From: Nocardia iowensis
GTDB taxonomy: Bacteria; Actinomycetota; Actinomycetes; Mycobacteriales; Mycobacteriaceae
Direction of reading: 5' to 3'
DNA length: 64,000 bases
Assembly: GCF_019222765.1 (NCBI RefSeq)
Contig: NZ_CP078145.1
Coordinates: 7,254,001 to 7,318,000, forward strand
Part shown: positions 23,528 to 32,631 of the stretch, piece by piece
How the letters are laid out: each line of letters starts with the position of its first letter
How positions within the stretch are numbered: position 1 is the stretch's first letter
Notes under the pieces: model-generated
The model's database searches: none
What the model was told of the DNA's origin: nothing
What the model saw: the letters and a program-made list of their open reading frames with translations, nothing else
Translations under genes and position numbers: made by a program

Positions 23528-24166
23528 GTGAGGATGGGGCCGCCGACCACACACCGAGACTTCTTCAACCGAGAGGGTTTTGCGCCGAGCACCGATGGTG
23601 AGGTTACTGCTCGCTGCACCGAAAGCGCCGAACTCGCCACGCTATTGGAGCAGTGCGGCCAGTCGAACCCGCAGGCCTTCGCCGAGTTCTATGACCGGAC
23701 GTGCGCGCGTGTGTTCGGACTGGTGCTGCGTGTGGTGTGTGACCGCGGATACGCCGAGGACATCACCCAAGAGGTGTACCTGCAAGTGTGGCGGACCGCG
23801 GCGGGTTTCGACCCGGGGAAAGGGTCGGCGTTGACGTGGTTGATGATGCTGGCGCACCGGCGTGCGGTCGACCGGGTCCGCACCGAACGCGCGTGTCTTC
23901 AACGCGAATTCGACTACGGCATCAGGGTCCTCGGACGTGAATTCGATGAAGTCGCCGAGCAGGTCGAGCACCAGCTCGAACAACAGGCCGTGCTCGCCGG
24001 TCTGGCCAGCTTGACCCTGGTGCAGCGCCAAGCCATCACCCTGGCCTACTACGACGGGCGCACCTATGCCGAGGTAGCGCACTACCTCGGCATAGGGTTA
24101 CCGACCGTCAAGTCCCGCATCCGGCAAGGACTGATCCGATTGAAAACACGACTCGCGGACGCGTGA
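23528..24166 (+). CDS. ECF sigma factor (SigK-like)
   Basis: A 212-residue sigma-70 family protein. Region 2 is AFAEFYDRTCARVFGLVLRV to DRGYAEDITQEVYLQVWRTA, FDPGKGSALTWLMMLAHRRAVDRVR (about residues 50-120); region 4 is TLVQRQAITLAYYDGRTYAE then VAHYLGIGLPTVKSRIRQGL (about 155-205). Regions 1.1 and 3 are absent, as in ECF factors, and it resembles mycobacterial SigK. No anti-sigma gene of the RskA type follows, which is unusual. GTG 23528 is used, with GAGGA upstream; ATG 23534 is an alternative. It probably directs transcription of nearby secreted-protein genes, but no promoter motif was proven. Confidence 0.8.
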   Translation: MRMGPPTTHRDFFNREGFAPSTDGEVTARCTESAELATLLEQCGQSNPQAFAEFYDRTCARVFGLVLRVVCDRGYAEDITQEVYLQVWRTAAGFDPGKGSALTWLMMLAHRRAVDRVRTERACLQREFDYGIRVLGREFDEVAEQVEHQLEQQAVLAGLASLTLVQRQAITLAYYDGRTYAEVAHYLGIGLPTVKSRIRQGLIRLKTRLADA

Positions 24167-24301
24167 GCGGCTCTGCTGGCGCGCCGATGAAGCAGGCCGA
24201 TCCATCCGCGATGCAGGGCAATCCAACCACGTCCCGATTCCGAATCCCCTTGTGGTACATCATTTCGCTGAGCAACCCAGGGTGTACTAGGTCGGATACG
24301 A

Positions 24302-24349
24302 GCGTCGCCGAAGCACGGGGACACCCGCTCCTGCGTGCTTCGGCGACGC
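24302..24349. terminator. 16-bp perfect hairpin after the sigma factor gene
   Basis: Arms GCGTCGCCGAAGCACG (24302-24317) and exact complement (24334-24349). Located 135 bases after the sigma factor stop. The remaining stretch to 24696 is low-complexity and Pro/Ala-coding in some frames, but no gene is supported there. Confidence 0.65.
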
Positions 24350-24696
24350 GCCCGGCTACCGACTCCCCCCGCCGCCACCTTCGCCACCGGCGCCAACTTC
24401 GCCGACCCCTCCTTCGCCTACACCTACGCCCCCCAGACCGCCGCTGCTGCCGCCTACGGCGGGCTCGGTGGCGCGGAGGCAAGGTTCGCGGACGCCAGCC
24501 GAGCGGTTCGGGCTACGCCTGCTGGGCTAAGACCGGTTAGTTCAGGACTGGTCACCGGTACAGCCCCCTGAGCTGTGATCACACCGCCCCCTGAAGGTTG
24601 TCTCGATCCTTCTCGGTCGCCGTGCCGAATACCTCTTAGTCGGGTGCCTAGCGCGCGGGACGCCAGGGACACAATCCAGTATCGAAGGAGAGTTTT

Positions 24697-25815
24697 GTGG
24701 CGAGGAATCCAGCAGGTCGTTTGCTGATGGTAGGTTGCATCGCGGCGTTGGGGGCCACGCTGGTTACAGCGGGGTCCCATCCAGCATCTGCGATCCCCAC
24801 CGATTCATCGTCATCGCCTTGTCCCACTGATGCCCCTGCCGATGGCGGCACACCGCTGACCGAAGCTGGAATCAGCGATTTGATCAACAAGGCGAACGAA
24901 GGTGGGGACAACGTCGAAACGTCCCTGCAAACTCCGGAAGCCGGGTGCACGATCCACCTCACCGCAGCGTGGCCGATCCTTACCGGAAAGCTGAGCTTGA
25001 CCGCCACATCCGGTCCACTGACCATTGACGCCAGCGAGTCCCCCGGTTCAGGATCCGGAGCTAAAGGCATTTTCGTTTTGGAAAAAGGTGGCGATCTCCA
25101 TCTTTCCAATTTCATCTTGACCAAGAGCGTAGAATCGGCAATATTCAGTTTAGAGGGTTCAGTGACCGTAAGCAACTCCATAATCAAAGAAAACGGTGAA
25201 CACGGCATCCAGGTCAGTCGCACGAAACTCACCGTTGACGATACCGCGATAATCAATAATCAGAAAAAGGGCGTCAGGGGAAACGATCGCGACGTCATTA
25301 CACTGAAAGGCAGCACTGTATCAGGGAATGCTGGCGGGATACAAATGGGAGATGGTGTGGGCGCTCTTACTGTCACGGACAGTGAAATCAGCAACAACAC
25401 GAATCCAAAGGGAGACGGTGGCGGAGTGATGCTCAAAGCCAGCGATATGAAGATGACGAACTCGACGATAAGTAAGAACACCGCAGGTTCACCGACCGCG
25501 GAGGCGGCCTACGGCGGAGGGATCAGTGCGTTCCAAGCCGATATTGCGATGGAGAACAGCACGGTAAGTGATAACGTCGTTCGCAGTATCAAGAGGAGCA
25601 AGGGTGGCGGCATCAGTATGGGCAGTGGGAAGTTGACATTGACCGACAGCAAGGTCACCGGCAACGACGCGAACGCGAGCCAAGGGATCGAAAGTACCTT
25701 CGGTGGCGGCATCGACAACCGTGAGGCAGCCCTCACCATCCAAGGCGACAGTGAGATCACCGACAATTCGCCCAACAACTGCGAGAAAGAAGTACCTGGG
25801 TGCAGCAATAAGTAA
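24697..25815 (+). CDS. secreted right-handed beta-helix protein
   Basis: A 372-residue exported protein. A signal peptide (MARNPAGRLLMVGCIAALGA..., cut near ASA at about residue 32) is followed by repeats of the polymorphic right-handed parallel beta-helix type: SNSIIKENGEHGIQV, GSTVSGNAGGIQMG, DSEISNNTNPKGDGGGVML, NSTISKNTAG, NSTVSDNVV, DSKVTGNDA. Each repeat places N/G-rich turns between short strands. Such folds are common in carbohydrate-active or adhesive proteins. AAGGAG lies six bases before GTG 24697. The gene is more AT-rich than its surroundings. No catalytic residues can be assigned. Confidence 0.75.
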   Translation: MARNPAGRLLMVGCIAALGATLVTAGSHPASAIPTDSSSSPCPTDAPADGGTPLTEAGISDLINKANEGGDNVETSLQTPEAGCTIHLTAAWPILTGKLSLTATSGPLTIDASESPGSGSGAKGIFVLEKGGDLHLSNFILTKSVESAIFSLEGSVTVSNSIIKENGEHGIQVSRTKLTVDDTAIINNQKKGVRGNDRDVITLKGSTVSGNAGGIQMGDGVGALTVTDSEISNNTNPKGDGGGVMLKASDMKMTNSTISKNTAGSPTAEAAYGGGISAFQADIAMENSTVSDNVVRSIKRSKGGGISMGSGKLTLTDSKVTGNDANASQGIESTFGGGIDNREAALTIQGDSEITDNSPNNCEKEVPGCSNK

Positions 25816-26935
25816 GTCAGTTGTTGGTCGACAGTTTTCTGATCGCCGACTGCGAGCCGTTCATGGTCTATTTCCTAATCATCGACGGTCTGGTCGATCA
25901 CACGATCGACAGCACATCCACGGTGAGTGGTCGCGAATACACGCTGGGAATCTGCTGTGCCCGGCCAGCCCCCTGCGCTGGGTACGACAGTCTGGACCCA
26001 CCGGGCCGCTGCTGCGCGAGTACTACACCGGCCGCCGGTCGCTCCGTCGATCGGGAGCAGGCCCGCGAGGCCGACCGCCGACCCACATCCGGTCATGCAC
26101 CCGCGTTGTGTTCCAGGGGGTTCAAGGACATGTATGCGTGAACAAGGTCGCGGCCGGTGACTCGACAGCGTACAGCCGGATGAAGGCGGTGGGCACCCTG
26201 CTGCGCGGTCATGTGCACTGCTATCAGATGGCGATCGGCCCTCTCACCGAGCAAACCAACAGCAAACAGCCAACCCCGTGGGGTCCGAGCAAGATGCCCG
26301 GCGGGTCGTCCGGCGGGTCCGCCGCCGCAGTGGCCGCGCGCTTCACCACGGCCTCGTTCGGCCCGAGACCGCCGGGCTGAGGACGACACCGTCCAGTCGT
26401 CCGGCCACAAGTCGGTTCGGTTATACCGATGCAACGACACATACTCGGCAATACCGGACGTTCTGCGGTGCAGTCGATCTCGCCCGAACAGAACGCCCTC
26501 GCAGCGGCAGATGCGGACGTTCGCCAGGACACAGAATCGGCGCTGCCGAGAAGGTGACCTACCCGGCACCTCCTCGGCAGCTCGTATCCGAACCGGCACA
26601 CCGTGATCGGACGTCACCGCGTAACACGACACAATTCGGTGCCGACCGCCCTATGGATGGGCCAGCCGGCATCCACGACAAGCCGGAAGCGGTCAGATGC
26701 AAATGTTCGGTCCGCCGTTCGAACGCGGCGCGACATCCAGCCCTCCGAGTTGGCTTCTATCCGCCGTGCGGGGCAGTGACCAAACCAACCGCCGACCTGC
26801 CACGGTGGCTGTTCGGATCTGTCCGGTGTGACCGATCCGTGGCGGCTGTGGTGACGAATATGTCGGTGGGCCGGTTGTGTTGCTGGTGTGATCGGCCGGA
26901 GTCCTCGTCCTTGGTCCTTGTCGTGGGAGGTCGGT
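25816..26935. other. 1.1-kb gap with gene remnants
   Basis: No intact gene with RBS and family support. Contains an amidase fragment (see 26235-26380) and otherwise only overlapping short frames without ribosome binding sites. Reads like decayed chromosomal DNA. Confidence 0.5.
26235..26380 (+). pseudogene. amidase-signature fragment
   Basis: The plus frame ending at 26380 encodes TPWGPSKMPGGSSGGSAAAV, followed by AAR. GGSSGGSAAAV is the core of the amidase signature that holds the catalytic cis-Ser and nucleophile Ser, and the preceding PW-x(5)-PGG spacing also fits. Nothing upstream or downstream forms the rest of an amidase, so this is a truncated remnant. Confidence 0.5.
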
Positions 26936-27490
26936 ATGGAAGGTCGTTTGCGAGTGGTGGGGTCGCTGGTGGCTGTGGTGATGGTGTGTGCTGGGGCTGG
27001 GGCGGCGGCTCCCGCGTATGCCCAGCCCAAGTCGCCGTGGAGCGGCAAATGTACTGGTGAGAACGCCGAGGTGGCGGCGGAGAAGCCGTTTATCATTCAA
27101 GCCTGCCAACGCGCCTTCAGCGCCGCCGCTCGCGCTGGCGCCGCCGCCGAAGCCGCCCCCGACGCCGCCGCCGAAGCCGCCGACGGCGCCGCCGATGCCG
27201 CCACCCGCGCTGACGCCGCCTACGCCGATGCCGCCGCCGACGCCGACACCATCGCCACCTACGACGCCGCCCGCGCCGTTCGCTTGGCCGTCCTGATCGA
27301 CGCGGACGTCGACGAGGGCGTCCACGACGCCGCTGCCGCTGCTGAGGCCGCTGCTGAGGCCGCTGGGAAGAAGCCTACGGATAGGGCGCTGGCCAATAAG
27401 GCGGCCGAGGCTGAGGAGAAGGCTGTGAAAACGTCGAAGAAGGCTTTCGGGGGTCCGGAGCCGGTGACGATTCCGAAAATTACCTCGTAG
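26936..27490 (+). CDS. secreted Ala/Asp-repeat protein
   Basis: A 184-residue protein with a signal peptide (MEGRLRVVGSLVAVVMVCAG, cleavage near AYA at about residue 29) and a mature region dominated by Ala-Ala-Asp/Glu repeats (AAEAADGAADAATRADAAYA), likely a long extended helix. A small Cys-containing head (SGKCTGENAE, IIQACQRAF) precedes the repeats. GGGAGG lies before ATG 26936. The GCC-GAC-GCC repeat makes the DNA locally repetitive and prone to length change. Function unknown. Confidence 0.6.
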   Translation: MEGRLRVVGSLVAVVMVCAGAGAAAPAYAQPKSPWSGKCTGENAEVAAEKPFIIQACQRAFSAAARAGAAAEAAPDAAAEAADGAADAATRADAAYADAAADADTIATYDAARAVRLAVLIDADVDEGVHDAAAAAEAAAEAAGKKPTDRALANKAAEAEEKAVKTSKKAFGGPEPVTIPKITS

Positions 27491-27767
27491 GAGTGTTGGT
27501 GGGCCGTCTCGGGGTGCGGGTTGTTTTGTCGGCGACACACCCGTATCTCGGGCCCCGGGCGGGGGCGTCGATCCGGTCAGCCTGGGCGCGACAGCGCGCT
27601 GTGCTGTCAGCCGCTGACCATGGGGCGGGCCGCCGACCGATATGGACGACCGCGTTTGAGGCGAGGTGCACCGACGGATGACCGCCGAACAGCAGGCCCT
27701 CGTTGGACGGTGGTCGACGCGGTAAACACCGCGCGGCCGAGGTGTTGACCAGCACCAGGGACACGAA

Positions 27768-27795
27768 CGCCCCGACCCTATGACAGGCCGGGGCG
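27768..27795 (-). terminator. terminator of the two-gene minus operon
   Basis: Arms CGCCCCG (27768-27774) and CGGGGCG (27789-27795), 21 bases after the stop of the 27817 gene on the minus strand. Short stem, no long U-run. The stretch 27491-27767 to its left holds no supported gene. Confidence 0.5.
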
Positions 27796-27816
27796 CACTT
27801 GGCATTTCAGTTCGGT

Positions 27817-28008
27817 TCAATGGTCGCCATAGCGTCGCGGACCGGACGCCGCGGCGGCTAGTTCGGTTGCCGCCTTTTGCAGCGACACCGCCGCCGGATG
27901 CTCGGCACCGAGCAGAGCGGCTGCTTCCTCGTAGATCGGTTGGATCTTGTCCCGCAGTTCTCTGGACTTGCTCACGTCGATAGGGTCCGGCACCAGAGTT
28001 CCTTTCAT
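27817..28008 (-). CDS. small helical protein coupled to secreted protein gene
   Basis: A 63-residue helical protein (MKGTLVPDPIDVSKSRELRD... EEAAALLGAEHPAAVSLQKAA). Its ATG overlaps the TGA of the secreted protein gene (ATGA at 28008-28005), so the two should be made together. The four-helix-prone, Ala-rich sequence suggests a partner or chaperone role. No family recognised. Confidence 0.5.
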   Translation of the reverse strand: MKGTLVPDPIDVSKSRELRDKIQPIYEEAAALLGAEHPAAVSLQKAATELAAAASGPRRYGDH

Positions 28009-28478
28009 CGGCTCGGGCATTGGCTGGTCGATACTTCGCGCGTCCCAGAGCGGTCGCTGAACACGAACGGGTTTCCGCCCAGCTTGCCCGCCACGCTCAT
28101 AGTGACACGCCAGGTTCCCGCGTAACAGGCTGCGCTCACCTCATACGACCGGAAGTTCGGCGGCCCCGGCGGGATCGCCGGATCGGTGATGTAGGCGGCG
28201 TTCACCCACTTACCGCCCTGCTGGTATTCCAGCGCGAGGGTCAGGATGTGCTCGTCGGGCGGTACATCGCACTGCGCGACGCCGTTACCCGTGATCTTCG
28301 GCGGGTACACCGAGGGCCGACTGTAGGTGAACTCGAACCCGCAAGACTTGGCGGAGACGAACGTTGCTGGTGGACTTGCGTATGCCGGAGCGATCGCTCC
28401 GGCGGAACCACCAGCGAAGGCGATGGCCGTCGCGATGATGGCAGTGGTCGAACGTGTGCAGGTGAGTGTGTTTCGCAT
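28005..28478 (-). CDS. small secreted Cys-containing protein
   Basis: A 157-residue protein with a signal peptide (MRNTLTCTRSTTAIIATAIA..., cut near AYA at about residue 34). The mature part is beta-rich with four Cys (SAKSCGFEF, AQCDVPP, AACYAGTW, STSQCPSR), suggesting two disulfides in a small immunoglobulin-like fold of the type seen in many actinobacterial secreted proteins. GGGGGGA precedes ATG 28478. Fifth of the exported proteins in this segment. Target unknown. Confidence 0.6.
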   Translation of the reverse strand: MRNTLTCTRSTTAIIATAIAFAGGSAGAIAPAYASPPATFVSAKSCGFEFTYSRPSVYPPKITGNGVAQCDVPPDEHILTLALEYQQGGKWVNAAYITDPAIPPGPPNFRSYEVSAACYAGTWRVTMSVAGKLGGNPFVFSDRSGTREVSTSQCPSR

Positions 28479-28672
28479 GATTCCCCCCAAAGGAATCTCG
28501 GCGTGTTCAGACACGTTGGTGTCCGTCTGCTCGGATAACGCCAGGTGGCTGCGCTGCTCCCTGGCGCGACTTGAATGTGTTCCCGCCGGTCGGGGAAGGC
28601 CGTCCGAGATACGTTGGTATGGCGGCTAATTGGCAGGCGGTGCCCGCGCGCCGTTGCCTGTGCGCGTCCGTG

Positions 28673-29245
28673 TCATGGGCGCGGGAGGTTGGAGCGGTAC
28701 ATAAACCCCACCAGGATCGCCCCCAGCGCGGAAACTGCGGTGACGATAGCCGCGGCCAGAACGCTGCCGTCATTGTGGCCGGTGGCGGTCATAATCAGCG
28801 TGCCTGCGGGGACCAGTGTCAGCACGCACGCCAGTACGAACGATGCTCGCCACAATCGGACGTGCCAGGAGGGAGTCTGCGGGCGGGGGAGTTGTGTGTG
28901 CTCGGGGGTGTCGCTCACGCTGATCGGGTCGACCTCGATCGTTGGGGGCGTGTCTTCCTCGCCCGGTCTGCAAACCCAGCCGTCCTCGTCCACCACGCAG
29001 AGCGACCCATCTGACAAGTGGGTTTTCGGGCGACCGTCCAGCGGCGCGATGCGGAGCTTGGTCAGGGTGTCGTCGTTGAATTCGGCCAGGAGGCGGCGCA
29101 CTGACGGCGCGATCTCGTTCGGACGGCGGGAGACGATTTCACCCAGCCCGCCCTCTACGACGAGGATCGCGTCAAGGTGCTGCACGACTGACTCCTGTTT
29201 CGCGCGTAGCTCGCGATCCGCCCTGCTTCGCCCGATGCGTGTCAT
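28673..29245 (-). CDS. membrane protein of unknown function
   Basis: A 190-residue protein: a charged cytoplasmic N-terminal domain (about 1-125) that includes LRIAPLDGRPKTHLSDGSLC and VVDEDGWVCRPGEED, then two membrane helices near the C-terminus (ASFVLACVLTLVPAGTLIM and VLAAAIVTAVSALGAILVGF). It is the third gene of a three-gene operon with 29250 and 29733; the gap to the preceding stop is four bases. No family recognised. Confidence 0.6.
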   Translation of the reverse strand: MTRIGRSRADRELRAKQESVVQHLDAILVVEGGLGEIVSRRPNEIAPSVRRLLAEFNDDTLTKLRIAPLDGRPKTHLSDGSLCVVDEDGWVCRPGEEDTPPTIEVDPISVSDTPEHTQLPRPQTPSWHVRLWRASFVLACVLTLVPAGTLIMTATGHNDGSVLAAAIVTAVSALGAILVGFMYRSNLPRP

Positions 29246-29249
29246 GTGT

Positions 29250-29726
29250 TCACCGCCTCAGCGGCGATATGCAGGCACGAACCGCGTCTAAGACCTCGGT
29301 GCCTGATGGCCGGTATCCGTCGCTGGGCTCGTTCACCCACTCTCGGTAGCCCAGCAGCGAATCGAACGGTGAAGGCAACGCGACATCGGCCCCGATGGGA
29401 ACGACAGAGACGTTGTGGCGGAACAACTCTGCGAACAGCGCAACGGCGTCGGGGATGTTCGGACACACGAGAAAGGTCCATCTTTTCGAGCGTGGGTGCG
29501 AAACGATCGGCCCAACCCGGCCATTGGGTTGCGCCAGCATGTGCGCCTTGACCAGTGCACCGAGGTGCGCGGGCATCGTGATCGCGCCGACGCTTCCCAC
29601 CGTGAACTCGATCCGTGCGAACTCGGGCCGCACACGGGCAGGCAACCCGCACGTGACTTGATAGAACCTGCGCTGCGACTCCAAGGCAGCGGCGCGCTTG
29701 TGAGGGAGGAGTTCGGTGTTCTCCAT
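29250..29726 (-). CDS. conserved actinobacterial protein of unknown function
   Basis: A 158-residue protein with the pattern LPHKRAAALESQRRFYQVTC, VGSVGAITMPAHLGALVKAH, GPIVSHPRSKRWTFLV and ADVALPSPFDSLLGYREWV. I have seen similar sequences in Nocardia/Rhodococcus genomes with unreliable names, so I leave it unnamed. The WTFLV...P and ALPSP motifs suggest a single alpha/beta domain. Middle gene of a minus-strand operon; it starts six bases after the 29733 stop. Confidence 0.55.
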   Translation of the reverse strand: MENTELLPHKRAAALESQRRFYQVTCGLPARVRPEFARIEFTVGSVGAITMPAHLGALVKAHMLAQPNGRVGPIVSHPRSKRWTFLVCPNIPDAVALFAELFRHNVSVVPIGADVALPSPFDSLLGYREWVNEPSDGYRPSGTEVLDAVRACISPLRR

Positions 29727-29732
29727 GCCGGA

Positions 29733-30092
29733 TCACTCGGTCCCGGCCGTTGGTTGTCGCGGGCCGGAATCCGGTTCGACCATGCGAGCTTTCAGCTCAG
29801 CAAGGCCATCCACGCGCGGCAGTTCCGCGATCTTCTCCCGGACTTCGCTGGTGATCCAGCCGCCGTTTTCCATCTCCACGAGTAGTCCGGCGAACTCTTC
29901 GAGTGTGGGCGTGTTCGCCTCGTAGAACAGGATCTTGCCGGTTACCCCGTCTGCCAGCCTGGGCGGCGGTGGCCCGTCGGCCGAGAACTGGGCGACCTGC
30001 TCCGGGGTACCGAATTGCTCAAGGTGAAACAGCTGTCCGAAATAGATCTGCTGTGGCGTCGCGTCGTCGCCCTCGTCGTCGTTCAAACCCAT
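29733..30092 (-). CDS. acidic protein of unknown function
   Basis: A 119-residue acidic protein (MGLNDDEGDDATPQQIYFGQ...) with FEANTPT-like segment LFYEANTPTLEEFAGLLVEM and a helical C-terminus. AGGAGG lies eight bases before ATG 30092. First gene of the operon reaching to 28673, transcribed divergently from the XRE-TPR regulator at 30328, which may control it. No family recognised. Confidence 0.55.
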   Translation of the reverse strand: MGLNDDEGDDATPQQIYFGQLFHLEQFGTPEQVAQFSADGPPPPRLADGVTGKILFYEANTPTLEEFAGLLVEMENGGWITSEVREKIAELPRVDGLAELKARMVEPDSGPRQPTAGTE

Positions 30093-30327
30093 CGCCTGCG
30101 CCTCCTGGTCGCTCGATTGGCTTGCACCCGACGCCGGTGCCTTCGCTATCAATGGGCGGCTCAATGCTGCTGATGAACTGATCGCCCGGCGTCGGATGCC
30201 TAGATCAAGGACACGCCGAGTGGTTGCTCCGGCGTAAGGCGTGCACGCCGGGCGGGTGTGTGCAGAGGGGGTGTGCACGGTAGTGAAGTCATGGCGTAGC
30301 AGGTATTTCGCGTGCCACACTGCTGAG

Positions 30328-31689
30328 ATGGGACGGCAGCCCAAGCAGCCCAACACGCAGCTCGCCGAGCTGCTCGCCGAGACGGGCCTACCGAATAAGG
30401 CTCTTGCCCGCCGAGTGGTCGAGCGCGGACGCGCTGTAGGTGTCGAGTTGCGCTATGACCACACCTCGGTAGGGCGGTGGCTGGCGGGCGAACAACCTAA
30501 CCCACCCGGTCCTGAGCTGGTGGCGGAGTGCCTTACCGAAGTCGCGGGTCGCCGGGTTACATCTGCCGAGTGCGGAATGACCGGTGGGGGCGAGGCCGCC
30601 GATCTCGGGTTGGAGTTCTCGTTGAGTCTGGCTGAGGCGACCGCCTCGGCAACAGCGTTGTGGAGGAGCGATGTGGAGCGCAGGCGGTTCCTAGTCGGCG
30701 CGTCGTACGCGGTTGCGGTCTACCCCGCCGCGTCGATGCGGTGGCTGACCCTGCCCGGCCCCGAGCACCCGGTCTCCGCTGGTTTCCGGCGTATCGGGCA
30801 AAGCGATGTCGACGCCGTGCGGACGATGACGACCGCCTTTCGAGACCTCGACAACCGTGTCGGCGGAGGCAAGGTTCGGTCGACGGTCGTGCACTATCTA
30901 CACAGTTCTGTCGCCCCGCTACTTCGCGGTAGCTACAACGAGCGCGTCGGGCGGCAACTGTTCGCCACCACTGCCGAACTCACGAAGCTGGCGGGCTGGG
31001 CCGCCTACGATCTCGAGGAGCACGGCCTCGCGCAGCGCTACCTGATACAGGCGTTGAGGATGTCACGCGCCGCAGGCGACGCCGGTCTCGGAGCGGAAAT
31101 CCTCGCAGCCATGAGCCACCAGGCGACCTACGTCGGCCGCCCAGGTGACGCCGTCGACCTCGCCCGCGCCGCCCAGATCGCAGCCCGAAACGCTGGCTTG
31201 CCCGCCCTCGAATCCGAGTGCCTGATGGTCGAGGCGCACGGCCACGCCGCACGGCAGGACGAATCAGCTTGCGCAACATCGCTGAACGCAGCCCAACGCG
31301 CGTACAGCCGCAGCGACTCCGGTCGACCGGAATGGCTCGACTACTTCGACGAAGCCTATCTGTCGGCCAAGACCGCTCACTGCTTCCGGGATCTGGGAGA
31401 CCTTCCTCGGGCAGCTCGCTACGCCGAGCAATCCCTCGACATGTCCGACGGTTACCTGCGTGGTCGAGCCTTCAACCTGTGCCTGCTCGCGTCCGCTGTC
31501 GCGGATGCCGATCCGCACGAGGCGGTGCGCATCGGCGGTGAGGCACTCGAACTGGCGGCCGGTCTCGAGTCGCGACGCAGCTACTCGTACCTTCGCGAGG
31601 TCCGTTTCCGGCTCGCGCCGTACGACCAACTCGCCGACGTCGGAGAATTCCGGCGGCGCGTGCTCGCAGCGACTAAAGGGACAGACTGA
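30328..31689 (+). CDS. XRE-type regulator with TPR-like domain
   Basis: A 453-residue protein of a type common in Streptomyces and Nocardia. The N-terminus is a helix-turn-helix (about 10-75: AELLAETGLPNKALARRVVE..., YDHTSVGRWLAGEQP), followed by a linker and a long helical region (about 150-445) with tetratricopeptide-like repeats (AYDLEEHGLAQRYLIQALRM, AAQIAARNAGLPAL, AARYAEQSLDMSDGYL). Such proteins probably sense a small molecule or peptide through the TPR part. It converges with the NUDIX gene, sharing 17 bases at the ends, a pairing often seen in actinobacterial chromosomes, so this pair is host-like rather than phage-like. Confidence 0.75.
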   Translation: MGRQPKQPNTQLAELLAETGLPNKALARRVVERGRAVGVELRYDHTSVGRWLAGEQPNPPGPELVAECLTEVAGRRVTSAECGMTGGGEAADLGLEFSLSLAEATASATALWRSDVERRRFLVGASYAVAVYPAASMRWLTLPGPEHPVSAGFRRIGQSDVDAVRTMTTAFRDLDNRVGGGKVRSTVVHYLHSSVAPLLRGSYNERVGRQLFATTAELTKLAGWAAYDLEEHGLAQRYLIQALRMSRAAGDAGLGAEILAAMSHQATYVGRPGDAVDLARAAQIAARNAGLPALESECLMVEAHGHAARQDESACATSLNAAQRAYSRSDSGRPEWLDYFDEAYLSAKTAHCFRDLGDLPRAARYAEQSLDMSDGYLRGRAFNLCLLASAVADADPHEAVRIGGEALELAAGLESRRSYSYLREVRFRLAPYDQLADVGEFRRRVLAATKGTD

Positions 31690-32209
31690 GAGCTCGATAC
31701 AGTGCGACGACCGTTGCTGCGCCGACTATCTCACCACGGTCTATCATCGCGACCGCCTCGGGCAACGCGAACCAGCCGAGCTGTTCAGCCTCGTTAATGT
31801 CGGGCGGGGTATCGGTCAGATCGGCACCGCGGGCCAGATAAATTTCTTGCGGCTGGTCGAGCGTTCCGATCGCTGGCTGATACGTGACGAGGTGTTCGAT
31901 TGTGCGCGGACGCCAGCCGGTCTCTTCCTCGACCTCACGGGCGGCAGCGAGCGAAATGTCCTCGGCGCCATCGACATAGCCTCCGGGTAGTTCCCACACC
32001 CATCGGTCGATGATGAACCGATGCCGGTACATCAGCAGCGCCTCACGGCTCTCGTTGAGCACGAGGGTCATAGCACATCGTGGCATTCGGGCGACGTACT
32101 GTGTGAATCTCACGCCGTCGGGCAGTTCGACATCAACGGTGGACAGTCGGATGTGTCGGTTCTCATCAACCAGGCGTTCGCCATGAATAGTCCACTGGGT
32201 TCGGCTCAC
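31673..32209 (-). CDS. NUDIX hydrolase
   Basis: A 178-residue enzyme that should hydrolyse a nucleoside diphosphate linked to another moiety. The Nudix box G-x5-E-x7-REVEEETGW is complete at GGYVDGAEDISLAAAREVEE (about residues 78-101). N- and C-terminal strands (WTIHGERLVDENRHI, EQLGWFALPEAVAM) fit the ADP-ribose pyrophosphatase-like group. GTG 32209 gives the normal length; the frame is open further upstream but without RBS. It overlaps the end of the XRE-TPR gene. Confidence 0.8.
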   Translation of the reverse strand: MSRTQWTIHGERLVDENRHIRLSTVDVELPDGVRFTQYVARMPRCAMTLVLNESREALLMYRHRFIIDRWVWELPGGYVDGAEDISLAAAREVEEETGWRPRTIEHLVTYQPAIGTLDQPQEIYLARGADLTDTPPDINEAEQLGWFALPEAVAMIDRGEIVGAATVVALYRALSLSL

Positions 32210-32631
32210 AAGTCGAAGGTAGCAATGTCCACCAGCAGCGGTAGCGAGCAGCAGCGCCACGCCGTAACTTTCGCCGAGGCGCGTGCCGACCCACGGGGCG
32301 GCGGGCGCGCACGGTGGGGTCGCAGGGTACGCGCGGCTACGGCGAACTGACGGGCTCACCATCATCGAGGCCAGCAGCGCCTCCTCCGACACGGAGTCGG
32401 CCTTCGACCATGTCCCACGACTGGGTGCGCGGCGTGGACGAACTGGTCATCATTCACCGCAGCCTGGCTTCGGCGTGGTTTGTGCCAAAGCGGACAACCT
32501 GAGGACACGCCCATCGCATCGAGGAACCTGCCCCAATAGCTCGGTGTTCTCTAGGGGATCCGGACCTGTGGCGTGGTGTTGTGCCGCAGACACTCCTCCC
32601 TATAGCGGTCGCGTCGTAGCCCACCGTTTGA
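32210..32631. other. 422-base gap, nothing recognised
   Basis: No supported gene. Frames are short and mutually overlapping, and no strong hairpin or promoter motif stands out. Probably intergenic DNA between the NUDIX and glycosyltransferase genes. Confidence 0.5.

Noticed and set aside
26093..26632. A 179-codon minus frame
   Set aside because: No RBS, Arg/Cys-rich shadow translation, and it overlaps the amidase fragment on the other strand.
27100..27370. Tandem repeats as a mobile or CRISPR-like element
   Set aside because: The GCC-GAC-GCC pattern is explained by the Ala/Asp repeat of the encoded secreted protein.
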